A program made the translations under genes and the position numbers. The notes beneath the pieces were generated by a model. It ran no database searches. It saw only the letters and a program-made list of their open reading frames with translations, and was not told where the DNA came from. Positions 7,472 through 15,822 of a stretch of DNA of 29,246 nucleotides are shown here, piece after piece. Each line of letters opens with the position of its first letter. Position 1 is the first letter of the stretch. The stretch is from DASWVC01 sp036401335 (lineage in GTDB: Bacteria > Verrucomicrobiota > Verrucomicrobiia > Chthoniobacterales > JAFAMB01), in contig DASWVC010000348.1 in NCBI GenBank assembly GCA_036401335.1, positions 1 through 29,246 on the forward strand, given 5' to 3'.

Positions 7472-9946
7472 TCAGGACTTTGCAGGAACCGCCACTTTTT
7501 TCGGCTTGCGCGGTTCTCGCTTGGCAAATTCCCAGCCGATTTTACCGTGCTCGAGCCGGAGGGCAGCATCAAAAGGCCGTCCTTTTTTCGAGATGAAACG
7601 GCGCAATAGGTCGCTCCGTCCTTCCACCAGCATCTTGCGCACCTGCTCAGGCGCAATCTCCCGTTGCAGGATGGTCTTGCTCATCTTGAAGGAGCATTTC
7701 TGCAGGGGCACATTGCTGCACAGGTAAACGGAGCCGACGTCGAACACATGCCCATCGGCGCAGACCTGGCACTTGCCAAGGTCCGTGTGTAGTTCCGGGT
7801 CAATGAGCACGCCATCCGACCGGTTTTCACTGGCAAAGTCGAATCCCGGTTTGTTTTCCGCGTTCAGCACGAGGGTCGCAGAGAAAAGCCGCCCCATCTT
7901 GCTTCGAAACCCCTCCAGCGGGCCCACTTTTCGGTCCCGGACCAGAGCCGTGGCTTCTTCCGGGCTGAGTTCGCGGCTGGCAATGTTCTTGAAGAACCTG
8001 TAGCCGCAGGTTTCGCAATGGTACGTACGGTAGTCTTCTTTGAGGTTGGCGGCCCCGCAATGAGGACAGGAAACATCGAGGGTTACGTAGCTGCCGTCCA
8101 CCACGTCGCTCTCAAAATTCTTGGCGCGGTTAACGATCTCACTGGTGAGTTCCTTGATACTGGCCATGAAGGCCGGGCGCCCAAGCCGGCCTTGTTCCAT
8201 CAACTTCAGTTTATATTCCCATTCCCCCGTCAACTCCGGCGACGACAAGAGTTCAATGCCGATGCCGCGCAGCAGGGTGATCAGCGAAATTCCCTTGGTC
8301 GTGGCAATCAATTCCTTGCCCTCGCGGGAGATGTAGCTGTCCTGGATTAACCCTTCGATGATGGCAGCGCGGGTGGCCGGTGTGCCCAGTCCTTTGGCCG
8401 ACATCGCCTCGCGCATCTCTTCGTCTTCCATCAACTTGCCGGCGCTCTCCATGGCCGACAACAGCGTTGCCTCGCTGTAACGGGGCGGCGGTTTGGTCTG
8501 GCTCTCGCGGACCTCAACCTCACGGGTCTGAGCAATTTCGCGAGCGGTAACCTCAACCAGGGTTTCCGTGCCGTCTTCGGCCGTGGCCTGGCGACCGTAA
8601 ACCATCAACCAACCGGGATCCTTGATGACGCGCCCTTCCGTCTTGAAAGGTTCACCCTCAACACGAGTGATCCGGGTGGTCACTTCGAACTGCGCCGGCG
8701 GATGAAAAACGGCGATAAAACGCCGGGAAATCAGTTCGAACAGTTTTTGTTGGGCCTCGTCGAGGTTACGCGGCGCTTGACCCGTTGGAATGATGGCGTT
8801 GTGGTCCGTGATCTTGGCGTCGTTGAAAATGCGTTTGCTCGGTTTCACCCAATCGTTTTCCAACACCCGCTGGGCGTGCGGTTTAAGGGAGGCACCCTCC
8901 ACGCTTCGCAACACCTGGCGGCTGGTGGAAAGGTAGTCTTCCGGCAGGTAGCGCGAATCCGTTCGCGGGTAGGTGATCACCTTCAACCTTTCGTAAAGCT
9001 GTTGAGCAATTTGAAGGGTGCGGCGTGCGGAAAAACCAAAGCGCCCGTTTGCTTCCCGTTGCAGGGAAGTCAGATCGTAAAGCAACGGCGGCGCCTGCGT
9101 CGTCGGCTTTTTCTCTTCGGTAATTTCCCCTGGTTTGCCAGTCACCCGGGATTGAATTGCCTGTGCCTTGGCCGCCTCCCAGAGGCGCTCGGGCTTGCGA
9201 TCTTCGTCCTGGTCGCGGGTAAACGCTTCATCAAACCAGCGTCCGCGGTAACTGCCCGCCGCAATCTGGAAATCGGCAAACACCTCCCAGTAGGGTCGTG
9301 AGACGAAGGCGCGGATGCGCTCTTCCCGCTCTGCCAGAATGGCAAGCGTGGGCGTCTGCACCCGGCCGACCGGTGTTAGCTGGAAGCCGCCCACCTTGGA
9401 ATTAAAGGCGGTCATGGCGCGGGTTGCATTGATGCCGACCAGCCAGTCACTCTCAGACCGGCAAACCGCCGCCTCGGCCAGGGGGACCATTTCCTCGTCG
9501 GACCGGAGGCGTGCGAACGCCGCCCGGATGGCATCGAGGGTCATGGACTGCAGCCAGAGACGGCGCATCGGTTTACGCACCCCGGCGGCCTGGATGAGGT
9601 AGCGAAAAATCAGTTCGCCTTCACGCCCGGCATCGCAGGCGTTGACGATAAGTTTTACATCCTCCCGCTTCATCAGGCGTTTCAACAGGTTGAAACGCAC
9701 CTCCGTCTTTTCGATCGGCTTCAGCTGGAACTCGTCCGGGATGATCGGAAGGTTTTGGAAACTCCACTTACCCCTTTTCTTGTCCAGCTCGTTCGGCAGG
9801 CAAAGCTCCACCAGGTGGCCAATGGCGGACGAAACGACGTACCCCTCGCTTTCGAAAAAATCCGCCTTTTTCGTGAAGCCGCCCAGGGCACGCGTAAGGT
9901 CGAGGGCCACACTTGGCTTCTCCGCGATAACGAGAACTTTTCCCAT
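7472..9946 (-). CDS. topB: DNA topoisomerase III (type IA) with C-terminal zinc and Toprim-associated repeats
   Basis: Passes or decatenates single DNA strands through a transient 5'-phosphotyrosine break. The Toprim domain starts with VLVIAEKPSVA (Glu9) and has the acidic motif DAGREGE (105-111); the catalytic Tyr326 lies in KVITYPRTDSRYL. These signatures and the segment order match TopB rather than TopA. After the core (~1-610) the protein carries a four-Cys zinc ribbon (C627, C630, C644, C647), a string RKVGPLEGFRSKMGRLFSA, a second Cys cluster (C726, C729, C743, C751) and another GRPFDAALRL repeat, as in the PF13342-type C-terminal repeats. At 824 residues it is well longer than E. coli TopB (about 650). 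It is the third gene of the aroB-dprA-topB run, 94 bp after dprA. Confidence 0.92.
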   Translation of the reverse strand: MGKVLVIAEKPSVALDLTRALGGFTKKADFFESEGYVVSSAIGHLVELCLPNELDKKRGKWSFQNLPIIPDEFQLKPIEKTEVRFNLLKRLMKREDVKLIVNACDAGREGELIFRYLIQAAGVRKPMRRLWLQSMTLDAIRAAFARLRSDEEMVPLAEAAVCRSESDWLVGINATRAMTAFNSKVGGFQLTPVGRVQTPTLAILAEREERIRAFVSRPYWEVFADFQIAAGSYRGRWFDEAFTRDQDEDRKPERLWEAAKAQAIQSRVTGKPGEITEEKKPTTQAPPLLYDLTSLQREANGRFGFSARRTLQIAQQLYERLKVITYPRTDSRYLPEDYLSTSRQVLRSVEGASLKPHAQRVLENDWVKPSKRIFNDAKITDHNAIIPTGQAPRNLDEAQQKLFELISRRFIAVFHPPAQFEVTTRITRVEGEPFKTEGRVIKDPGWLMVYGRQATAEDGTETLVEVTAREIAQTREVEVRESQTKPPPRYSEATLLSAMESAGKLMEDEEMREAMSAKGLGTPATRAAIIEGLIQDSYISREGKELIATTKGISLITLLRGIGIELLSSPELTGEWEYKLKLMEQGRLGRPAFMASIKELTSEIVNRAKNFESDVVDGSYVTLDVSCPHCGAANLKEDYRTYHCETCGYRFFKNIASRELSPEEATALVRDRKVGPLEGFRSKMGRLFSATLVLNAENKPGFDFASENRSDGVLIDPELHTDLGKCQVCADGHVFDVGSVYLCSNVPLQKCSFKMSKTILQREIAPEQVRKMLVEGRSDLLRRFISKKGRPFDAALRLEHGKIGWEFAKREPRKPKKVAVPAKS

Positions 9947-10040
9947 TCTACTTCAGTCGTGCTCCCGGGTATTCGTTATCCGCAGAGCTCGAGCGGGGAC
10001 AGTAGAAGGCACTGCGCGATCTCGCAAATGAATTTGCTGG

Positions 10041-11129
10041 TTACAGAAGTTTAACGAAATACTTGCCGGGCAACTGGCGAACGAGGTTGCGCATCTCGAG
10101 TTCCAGGAGCGTCGCCGCCACTTCCCCGGATGGGCGTCCGCTGCGTCGGATGATGTCGTCGATCCGTGTTTCTTCCGCCGTAATGGCCTGGTAAACCGCC
10201 AGCAGGGCAGGGGGAAGATCGGTGGGGAGGCTCGGCTGCAACGCCGGGGGGTGAGGGAAGAGCGCCTGCAGGTCTTCCAGGATGTCCTGGGCATCCTGGA
10301 CCAGTTTGGCCCCTTGCTGGATGAGGCGGTTTGAACCGAGGGAAGTGGGCCGGTCAATCGGGCCCGGGACGGCGTACAGCGATCTTCCTTGTTCCCCTGC
10401 CTGGTGTGCGCTGATCAATGCGCCGCTGTTCAGGCCCGCCTCAACGACGAGCACCCCAAAGCTCCAACCGCTGATGATCCGGTTGCGCATCGGAAAGGTC
10501 TGACGGTCGGGCTTGGTTTCCATGGGAAACTCGGTGACGACAGCACCGCTGGTCGCAATCCGCTCCGCCAAGGTGAGGTTTTCCGGTGGGTAAAGGTGGT
10601 TCAAACCGGTTCCGAGCACGGCAATGGTTCGGCCCTTGGCGGCGAGCGCACCCTGATGGGCGGCCGAGTCAATCCCGCGGGCCAGGCCGCTGACCACGGT
10701 GAGCCCCGCGTAAGCCAGTTGGTAAGCGAACTTTTTCGCGCACTCCAGGCCGTAGTGCGACGTCTTCCTTGAGCCGACGACCCCGATGGCGTGCAGGTCC
10801 CGGGGCTCCAAGGTACCCCAAACGTACAGAACCGTGGGCGGGTCGTGGATTTCCCTGAGCAACGGCGGGTAACCAGAGTCGAGAATCGTCAGGAGGGTCG
10901 CGCCAAACCGTTCGATGCGTTCGAGCTCGCCGGCCAGATCAGTGCCGGCTTCCCATGCCAGCAAGGATTCCAGCGCCGGCCCGGTCAGGCCCTCGACGGA
11001 GGCCAGGTCCGCCCGCCGCGCCCGCAACACCGCTTGGGGATCGCCGAACCGGTCCAGGAGTTTGCGCACCCCGACCGGACCCAGGCGGGGCAAGGCATTC
11101 AGGACAAGCAGCGCCTCGGTTTGCGTCAC
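10041..11129 (-). CDS. dprA: DNA-processing protein DprA/Smf
   Basis: Binds incoming single-stranded DNA during natural transformation and loads RecA; many non-competent bacteria also keep it. An N-terminal helical (HhH/SAM-like) region with LPRLGPVGVRKLLDRFG is followed by the Rossmann-type core: VGSRKTSHYGLECAKKF, VVSGLARGIDSAAHQGAL, AVLGTGLNHLYPPEN, and MRNRIISGWSFGVLVVEAG with SGALISAHQAGEQGR. A C-terminal winged-helix-like region (~295-362) is present. The start is GTG 11129, only 3 bp after the aroB stop, which suggests translational coupling. The next gene downstream is a type IA topoisomerase, echoing the common dprA-topA neighbourhood. Length 362 is normal. Confidence 0.94.
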   Translation of the reverse strand: MTQTEALLVLNALPRLGPVGVRKLLDRFGDPQAVLRARRADLASVEGLTGPALESLLAWEAGTDLAGELERIERFGATLLTILDSGYPPLLREIHDPPTVLYVWGTLEPRDLHAIGVVGSRKTSHYGLECAKKFAYQLAYAGLTVVSGLARGIDSAAHQGALAAKGRTIAVLGTGLNHLYPPENLTLAERIATSGAVVTEFPMETKPDRQTFPMRNRIISGWSFGVLVVEAGLNSGALISAHQAGEQGRSLYAVPGPIDRPTSLGSNRLIQQGAKLVQDAQDILEDLQALFPHPPALQPSLPTDLPPALLAVYQAITAEETRIDDIIRRSGRPSGEVAATLLELEMRNLVRQLPGKYFVKLL

Positions 11130-11132
11130 GGC

Positions 11133-12242
11133 TCAGGCGGTTTGAAGGTAAATGATCGCGTCGTGCAGATCCGCTGACGTGACCTGCTCGGACACGAACG
11201 CTTCGCCAAAACGCGGGGTAAGCACAAATCGAATCCGGCCCGAGACGAACTTCTTATCGGTAAAAGCGTGGCGCAGGAGAGCTTTCGGTTCCAGGCCCGG
11301 CGGCAGAACCCGGGGCAGTGAAAACCGCCGCAACAGGGCGTCAAGACGGGTAACTTCGTGGAGCGACAAGCCGGCACGCCGTTGAGAAAGGAAAGCCGCA
11401 GCCCGCATTCCCAATGCCACCGCTTCCCCGTGAAACAAGGAGCCGTAACCCGCCACGGCTTCGATGGCGTGGCCGAGCGTATGCCCGAAGTTAAGCAGGG
11501 CGCGGAGGCCGGATGTCTCCTGCTCGTCGGCGGCGACGATGTCCGCCTTGATCTGCACGCACTCGCGGATGACTGCGGCGAGGTCAGGCAACGGATCCAG
11601 GGCAAGAGCAACGAGCAGTTGTGGGCTTCGGATCACGCCGTACTTGATGACTTCGGCAAAGCCTTCGTTCCATTCACGGGGCCCAAGCGTCTGCAGGGAG
11701 GCGGTGTCGGCCAGCACCAGGGCGGGTTGGTGGAAAACGCCGACCAGGTTCTTGCCAGCGGGCAGGTTGACGGCGGTTTTGCCGCCCACCGCGCTGTCGA
11801 CCTGGGCCATGACGGTCGTCGGGAGTTGCACCAGCTTAACTCCCCGGTAGTAGACGCCGGCTACAAATCCGGCGAGGTCTCCGACCACGCCGCCGCCGAG
11901 GGCAAGCACCGCGGCCGATCGGTCAAATCCGTCCCGGGCCATCGCGTCGCAAAGGTGCTGCACGGTCGCGAGGGCTTTCGAGGCTTCGCCTGCCGTCACG
12001 GTGTAACACACCGATTCGTACCCGGCTTGCGTCAGCGACGCGGTCACCTGGGGTGCGTAAAGGCCGTCAACGTTTTCATCCGTGATCAGGGCGAGGCGCC
12101 CGTGCAACCCCATTTGACGAAGGCGGCTGCCGGTCTCGTCGAGCAGGCCGGGACCAATTTCCACGATGTACCTCCGGTCGCCGAGTTCAACCGGCACAGA
12201 CGCGCAGTCAGTACGAATCTCGGAACTGAAGCCGTTGGCCAT
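11133..12242 (-). CDS. aroB: 3-dehydroquinate synthase
   Basis: Converts DAHP to 3-dehydroquinate, the second step of the shikimate pathway, using NAD and a divalent metal. Visible motifs: the nucleotide-binding GGGVVGDLAGF (116-126), the active-site run PTTVMAQVDSAVGGKTAVNL, and metal-ligand candidates Glu197 (in GFAEVIKYG), His254 (in NFGHTLGHAIE) and His271 (in FHGEAVALG). Length 369 is normal. It leads a minus-strand run with dprA and topB, so aromatic precursor synthesis is transcriptionally linked to DNA-handling genes. ATG 12242 has no evident Shine-Dalgarno sequence. Confidence 0.96.
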   Translation of the reverse strand: MANGFSSEIRTDCASVPVELGDRRYIVEIGPGLLDETGSRLRQMGLHGRLALITDENVDGLYAPQVTASLTQAGYESVCYTVTAGEASKALATVQHLCDAMARDGFDRSAAVLALGGGVVGDLAGFVAGVYYRGVKLVQLPTTVMAQVDSAVGGKTAVNLPAGKNLVGVFHQPALVLADTASLQTLGPREWNEGFAEVIKYGVIRSPQLLVALALDPLPDLAAVIRECVQIKADIVAADEQETSGLRALLNFGHTLGHAIEAVAGYGSLFHGEAVALGMRAAAFLSQRRAGLSLHEVTRLDALLRRFSLPRVLPPGLEPKALLRHAFTDKKFVSGRIRFVLTPRFGEAFVSEQVTSADLHDAIIYLQTA

Positions 12243-12272
12243 GGGCCGTTATACCATCCCCGCCGGCATTCC

Positions 12273-12398
12273 GGTAGGGCCGTTTGTTTGGCAGACGGCG
12301 CGTCCGGTAGGCTCACGTGTCCCTCGCGCCGACCTCCTCAAATGACCCATTGCGATGGAACCCTGACCCACCATCCGCGTGGGACCGCCGGCCCTACC
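12273..12398. repeat. Long-range 10-bp inverted repeat upstream of aroB
   Basis: GGTAGGGCCG (12273-12282) has its exact inverted copy CGGCCCTACC at 12389-12398. The sequence between includes a degenerate relative of the AGGGA hairpin family (GTCCCTCGCGCCGACC near 12318-12333). The element lies in the gap between the tRNA and aroB. It could be a decayed palindromic element; a regulatory role is only a possibility. Confidence 0.3.
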
Positions 12399-12428
12399 GT
12401 GCCGTGTACCCTCCACAAACTTCCGGAA

Positions 12429-12509
12429 TGCTCGGGGGGGGACTTGAACCCCCATGCCTTTCGGCATACGCCCCTCAAACGTACGTGTCTGCCATTTCAC
12501 CACCCGAGC
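12429..12509 (-). tRNA. tRNA-Leu (anticodon GAG)
   Basis: On the minus strand a complete class II tRNA can be folded. The acceptor stem is GCTCGGG/CCCGAGC with discriminator A. The D arm is GTG/CAC and the anticodon stem TACGT/GCGTA closes the loop TTGAGGG (anticodon GAG, reading CUC/CUU Leu codons). The long variable arm is TGCC-GAAA-GGCA, and the T arm is GGGGG-TTCAAGT-CCCCC. The 3' CCA is not encoded; the base after the discriminator is T. Length is 81 nt. Confidence 0.95.
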
Positions 12510-12629
12510 CTTGCCAAGAGCCGGAATCTCTAACATGCGGCCGGAGGGCTGCAAGTGTTTCTTTGGTCCGTACGATCCATCGGAACGACAGGTGCAAAGC
12601 AGCGCCCCGTCCCCACCCTCCACCGTTGT
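12510..12629. other. Gap between the zinc dehydrogenase and tRNA-Leu
   Basis: This 120-bp stretch follows the 3' end of the dehydrogenase and precedes the 5' end of the tRNA on the minus strand. It should hold the tRNA promoter. I see no gene and no clear terminator in it. Confidence 0.3.
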
Positions 12630-13655
12630 TTACCGGTGTTCCGGCACCAGGGCCGTCTTCACACCTTTGCGGGCCCAGGTGTCATCCAGCGCACGTTGGT
12701 AATCCGGCAGCGGAACCTCCTCCGTCACGATCTCGTCCACCTTGATCTTGCCGTTCTCAAGGTAAGCCACCGCGCGGCTGAAACTGTCAATCTGCGCAAA
12801 CGAGCCTTTGATGGTGAGCTCGCGCCGGAACACATCAAACGGATTGAAGTGGACGGAAGCTTTTTCATCGTACACGCCGTAGACCATCACGGTACCCCGC
12901 CGGCGCACGAACCGCAGCGCATCCTCGCACACTGCCACCGCCCCGGTTGCTTCGACGACGTAATCAAAGCCGCGAGGGCTAAGTTCCGTGAGCCGGCGAC
13001 GGTGCTTCTCGGGATCCTTGCGGTCCATCGGAATCACCTCACACCCTGCTAATTTGGCCATAAGGTCCAGCTTCGGACCCGGGGGCGCCGCTACCAAAAG
13101 CCGCGCCGCTCCGTTGCATTGGAGCAGCTGCGCCAGCACTTGCCCGGTAGGCCCGGCCCCGAAAAGGAGGACGTCGCTGCCCGGTTTAACGGCGAGCACT
13201 TCCATGCCGTGCACCGCACAGGCGGTAGGTTCCACCATGATTGCTTGACGCGGGGTGAGGTTGTTGATGACAAAAACACGGTCTGCCTTGATTTTCAGGT
13301 ACTCGGCAAACCCGCCGTTCATGGTCACGCCGTACGCGCCGAGGTTGTCGCAGAGCAGGCGGTCGCCGCGCAGGCAATAGAAGCAAGCGCCGCACGCCAC
13401 ATTGCTGTTCGCCACGATCCGCTGACCCGATTTGAATTCAGAAACGGCGGTGCCGGTTTCGACGATTTCGCCAGTAAATTCATGGCCCGGAATGAGCGGA
13501 AACCGGGGAGAAAAATGGCCCTCATGGATGTGCAGGTCGGTGCCGCAAAGGCCGCAAGCATCAACGCGCATGAGAACTTCATCGGGCTCAAGCGTCGGCT
13601 CGGCGGTGTCGCGGTACGAGAATTGACGGGGCCCGTCGTAGATGATGGCTTTCAT
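12630..13655 (-). CDS. Zinc-dependent medium-chain dehydrogenase (sorbitol/L-threonine dehydrogenase-like)
   Basis: Predicted cytoplasmic NAD(P)-linked oxidation of a polyol, alcohol or sugar alcohol. Catalytic zinc ligands are Cys37 (ACGLCGTD) and His58-Glu59 (PGHEFTGE), with Glu142 in VEPTACAVHG. The structural zinc is held by Cys88, Cys91, Cys94 and Cys102. The Rossmann loop FGAGPTGQ starts at about 165. I start the gene at ATG 13655 (341 residues, MKAIIYDGP) because that matches how the family begins; the open frame extends 14 codons further into malE. The start lies 4 bp after the stop of the MalE-like gene, so the two are very likely co-transcribed. This suggests that the substrate is a sugar-derived compound taken up with the help of that protein, but this is inference. 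Confidence 0.88.
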   Translation of the reverse strand: MKAIIYDGPRQFSYRDTAEPTLEPDEVLMRVDACGLCGTDLHIHEGHFSPRFPLIPGHEFTGEIVETGTAVSEFKSGQRIVANSNVACGACFYCLRGDRLLCDNLGAYGVTMNGGFAEYLKIKADRVFVINNLTPRQAIMVEPTACAVHGMEVLAVKPGSDVLLFGAGPTGQVLAQLLQCNGAARLLVAAPPGPKLDLMAKLAGCEVIPMDRKDPEKHRRRLTELSPRGFDYVVEATGAVAVCEDALRFVRRRGTVMVYGVYDEKASVHFNPFDVFRRELTIKGSFAQIDSFSRAVAYLENGKIKVDEIVTEEVPLPDYQRALDDTWARKGVKTALVPEHR

Positions 13656-13659
13656 GAGC

Positions 13660-14841
13660 TTACCGGAGCATGTTATCCGCTGCCTGCCGCAACGCAATTT
13701 GGGCGGAAGTCTGTCCGTTGGTGGCGATCTCCATGGCGGAACTCATGGCACTCCAGAATCGTCCCATTTGCGGAATGTTGGGCATCACCTCGCCTTTATC
13801 GGCGCAGGTTTTCAGGTCCTGGATCAAAGGGCTGTCTTTAGCCAGTTGGTCATAGACAACGGTCAAGGCCGGAAGCCCGATCGGTTTGGCCCGGTTGGCC
13901 GCCATCAGCCCGTCGTTGGTCACGAAATAATTTTCGAGTAATTCCTTGGCGAGATCCTTGTTGGGCGAGGTGCGGTTGATGTAGGCGACGGAGACGCCGA
14001 TAAAGGCCTTCCCCGGTTTATCGCCAACGCCCGGAATAGGGGCAACGCCGAAGTCGATGCCTTTCTTAATCAGGTCCGGCCAATCCCATGGTCCCGAGAT
14101 CATCATGGCGAGCTTACCCTGGGACATCATCTCCTTGGGCGCGGCGTTGTCGGGAACACTTTTTGGCAGCACGCCGGCCTGCACCAGCTTGATCAGGTCG
14201 GTCAATGCCTCGACGGCCCCCGGGCTGGCCACGCCCACATTGCGCACGTCGTACCCTGCATCCGTCTTGGCGTAAATGTACGCCCCGCCGCTGGCGAGAA
14301 TTCCCCAGGAGAAAAAAGGACTGTTGTACTGCCACAGAATGCTGAGCATCCCGGGATGTTCGTGTTTAAAGCGGTCGTTAAATGCGATCAAGTCCGGCAG
14401 TTCCTGGGGAGGTGGACCCGTAACCAGTTTCTTGTTGTAGATCAATCCAACCACTTCAAAGCTCAACGGATAACCCCAAAGCTGTTTTTGGTGACTGACT
14501 GCCTCCCATGCTTTTGGAAAGAACTTTGCCTTGTAACCGTCCGAAACTTCGATCGGAGAAATGAGACCGCCGTCCGCCCATTCCCCCACTTTGTCGTGCG
14601 CCCAGATTACGATGTCCGGACCTTTGCCGGCTTGAGCGGCCATCGGGAAATTGTCGGTAAGTTGCCCGGGAGCCTCGATTTTCACTTTGACGCCGAAATC
14701 CTGCTCAAAGTGCTGGGCAATGGGTTGCATGGCCTGCGCGCGATCCGCGTCCATCCACACGAGCAGCTCGCCATTGGTCCACGCCGAGGCCGACCTTACG
14801 AGCCATACCGACAAAGCAAAGACAAGCGCAACGGTTTTCAT
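13660..14841 (-). CDS. Maltose/maltodextrin-binding-type periplasmic protein (MalE-like)
   Basis: Solute-binding protein of a carbohydrate ABC importer. Residues 1-20 are a signal peptide (MKTVALVFALSVWLVRSASA) with a plausible cut after ASA. The mature part follows E. coli MalE closely: GPDIVIWAHDKVGEWADGGL, FEVVGLIYNKK, SGPWDWPDL, ELLENYFVTNDGLMA and GEVMPNIPQMGRFW. Aromatic ligand positions equal to MBP Trp62, Trp230 and Trp340 and the Glu111 position are kept, but MBP Arg66, Glu153 and Tyr155 read Lys, Ser and Phe here, so the bound sugar may differ from maltose. ATG 14841 is chosen for the signal peptide; the 24-codon upstream extension is encoded by repeat copy C. No malF, malG or malK is adjacent. 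Confidence 0.9.
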   Translation of the reverse strand: MKTVALVFALSVWLVRSASAWTNGELLVWMDADRAQAMQPIAQHFEQDFGVKVKIEAPGQLTDNFPMAAQAGKGPDIVIWAHDKVGEWADGGLISPIEVSDGYKAKFFPKAWEAVSHQKQLWGYPLSFEVVGLIYNKKLVTGPPPQELPDLIAFNDRFKHEHPGMLSILWQYNSPFFSWGILASGGAYIYAKTDAGYDVRNVGVASPGAVEALTDLIKLVQAGVLPKSVPDNAAPKEMMSQGKLAMMISGPWDWPDLIKKGIDFGVAPIPGVGDKPGKAFIGVSVAYINRTSPNKDLAKELLENYFVTNDGLMAANRAKPIGLPALTVVYDQLAKDSPLIQDLKTCADKGEVMPNIPQMGRFWSAMSSAMEIATNGQTSAQIALRQAADNMLR

Positions 14842-14851
14842 GAAACGGGGG

Positions 14852-15019
14852 GAGAAGAAGGTGTCGGGGTAGCGGGGTATGGGGGTAATGCCACAGGTCA
14901 AAGGATGCCACAAATCAAAGAATCAAAAAATGAAAGAATGGATGGGAGGCGGCACTGCGCCCCCTCGCGGCGCTCTTTCGTTTTTGGCATTTTTTCAGAA
15001 TTTTGATTAGTGGCATTTG
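14852..15019 (+). repeat. TGCCAC repeat family, copy C (longest)
   Basis: This fills the gap between the P-loop kinase-like gene and the MalE-like gene. It begins with the GAGAAGAAGGTGTCGGGG module (14852-14869), then AATGCCACAGGTCAAA, then GATGCCACAAATCAAAGAAT (14904-14923), a GC-rich centre, and closes with TTTTGGCATTTTTTCAGAAT and TTTTGATTAGTGGCATTTG (15001-15019). The outer units are inverted relative to each other. It sits directly upstream of the MalE-like start codon, so any promoter for that gene lies in or beside the repeat. Confidence 0.75.
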
Positions 15020-15023
15020 CTCC

Positions 15024-15653
15024 TTAGTCCGGCTCGGTCAGCCCTCCGGTGGCCTCCAGCCAGTCCGCGATCTCCGACGCCATTCGCGGGATATTGCTGT
15101 CTGTGGCTTCGACAACCAATTTCGGCAAAAGGGATTGATCAAAGAATTCCTGGAGCGTCTCCTGCTCCCGAACGAACAGGCTGAGGTCATCGTACTGGGA
15201 TGGGTTGCTGGACACGGCCAAACGGCGTTCCCGCGCCGCTGCAAAAGAGGCTGGCTCCCGCCAGCAGAAAACCACCCGGAACCCGAGGGGAGCAAGGCGT
15301 TCCTCGAGCCACCTGAAATCGTAACGGCGCGCGGCGTACAGCCAGCGCGAAGTCTGGGTTGAGAGGTGGAACCGGTCAACAATCCAGGAATAGTACGGGT
15401 AGAGTTCGAAAAGCCTTGCCCAGGTCCGGTAGGTCTCGAGCACGATCGGTTCATGCTCCGGTTCAAAATTGATCAGGCTTGCACCCCAGGCTTCGCGGGT
15501 CAGGCCGTTCCATTCAGCGGAAATGATCGGCGCATGGTAGCGGTATTTCCGGGCGCCTACGATTCGGGGGTGTTCATTCAGGGCAAATGCCAGATCGGTC
15601 TTGCCGGTGAGGCGGGTGCCTTCCACGATGACCTTGGGAAAACGTTTGAACAT
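15024..15653 (-). CDS. P-loop NTPase, small-molecule/thymidylate-kinase-like fold
   Basis: A 209-residue cytoplasmic protein with an N-terminal Walker A motif VIVEGTRLTGKTDLAFAL (GTRLTGKT). The string IVDRFHLSTQTSRW resembles the DR-containing segment of the dTMP/deoxynucleoside kinase superfamily, and ERLAPLGFRVVFCWREP resembles the strand leading to the lid region (ARERRLA). I do not recognise a named family. The start at ATG 15653 (MFKRFPKVIVEG) places the P-loop at the usual distance from the N terminus; the frame stays open 27 codons upstream but that part is Ser/Thr/Pro-rich and lacks family character. Phosphorylation of a nucleoside, antibiotic or other small molecule is possible. It stands alone, separated from the MalE-like gene by repeat copy C. 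Confidence 0.6.
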   Translation of the reverse strand: MFKRFPKVIVEGTRLTGKTDLAFALNEHPRIVGARKYRYHAPIISAEWNGLTREAWGASLINFEPEHEPIVLETYRTWARLFELYPYYSWIVDRFHLSTQTSRWLYAARRYDFRWLEERLAPLGFRVVFCWREPASFAAARERRLAVSSNPSQYDDLSLFVREQETLQEFFDQSLLPKLVVEATDSNIPRMASEIADWLEATGGLTEPD

Positions 15654-15822
15654 GCTAATGGAGGTCTGCGTGCGAACAGGGGAGGCGGTTGGAATGCTTC
15701 CGCCGGCCAAGCTTTCTTGGCGGTTGCAGCACATTAAGACCGGTTCAGGTTAGATAAACCTTAAAGTTTATGACGGAAAGCAGCTGCGGCGAGGTGTGTG
15801 AAGGGAGAACCCCGGGAGGTCC

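Noticed and set aside
7199..7609. Open frame between trpD and topB
   Set aside because: It overlaps the topB 3' end and its translation is low-complexity and Arg/Gly-rich, with no motif.
11358..12533. 391-codon open frame antisense to aroB that runs through the tRNA
   Set aside because: It crosses a well-folded tRNA-Leu and opposes a clear aroB, so it cannot be a real gene as read.
14852..15019. Could the TGCCAC repeats be a CRISPR array?
   Set aside because: The units are few, irregularly spaced, inverted rather than direct, and there are no uniform spacers or cas genes.
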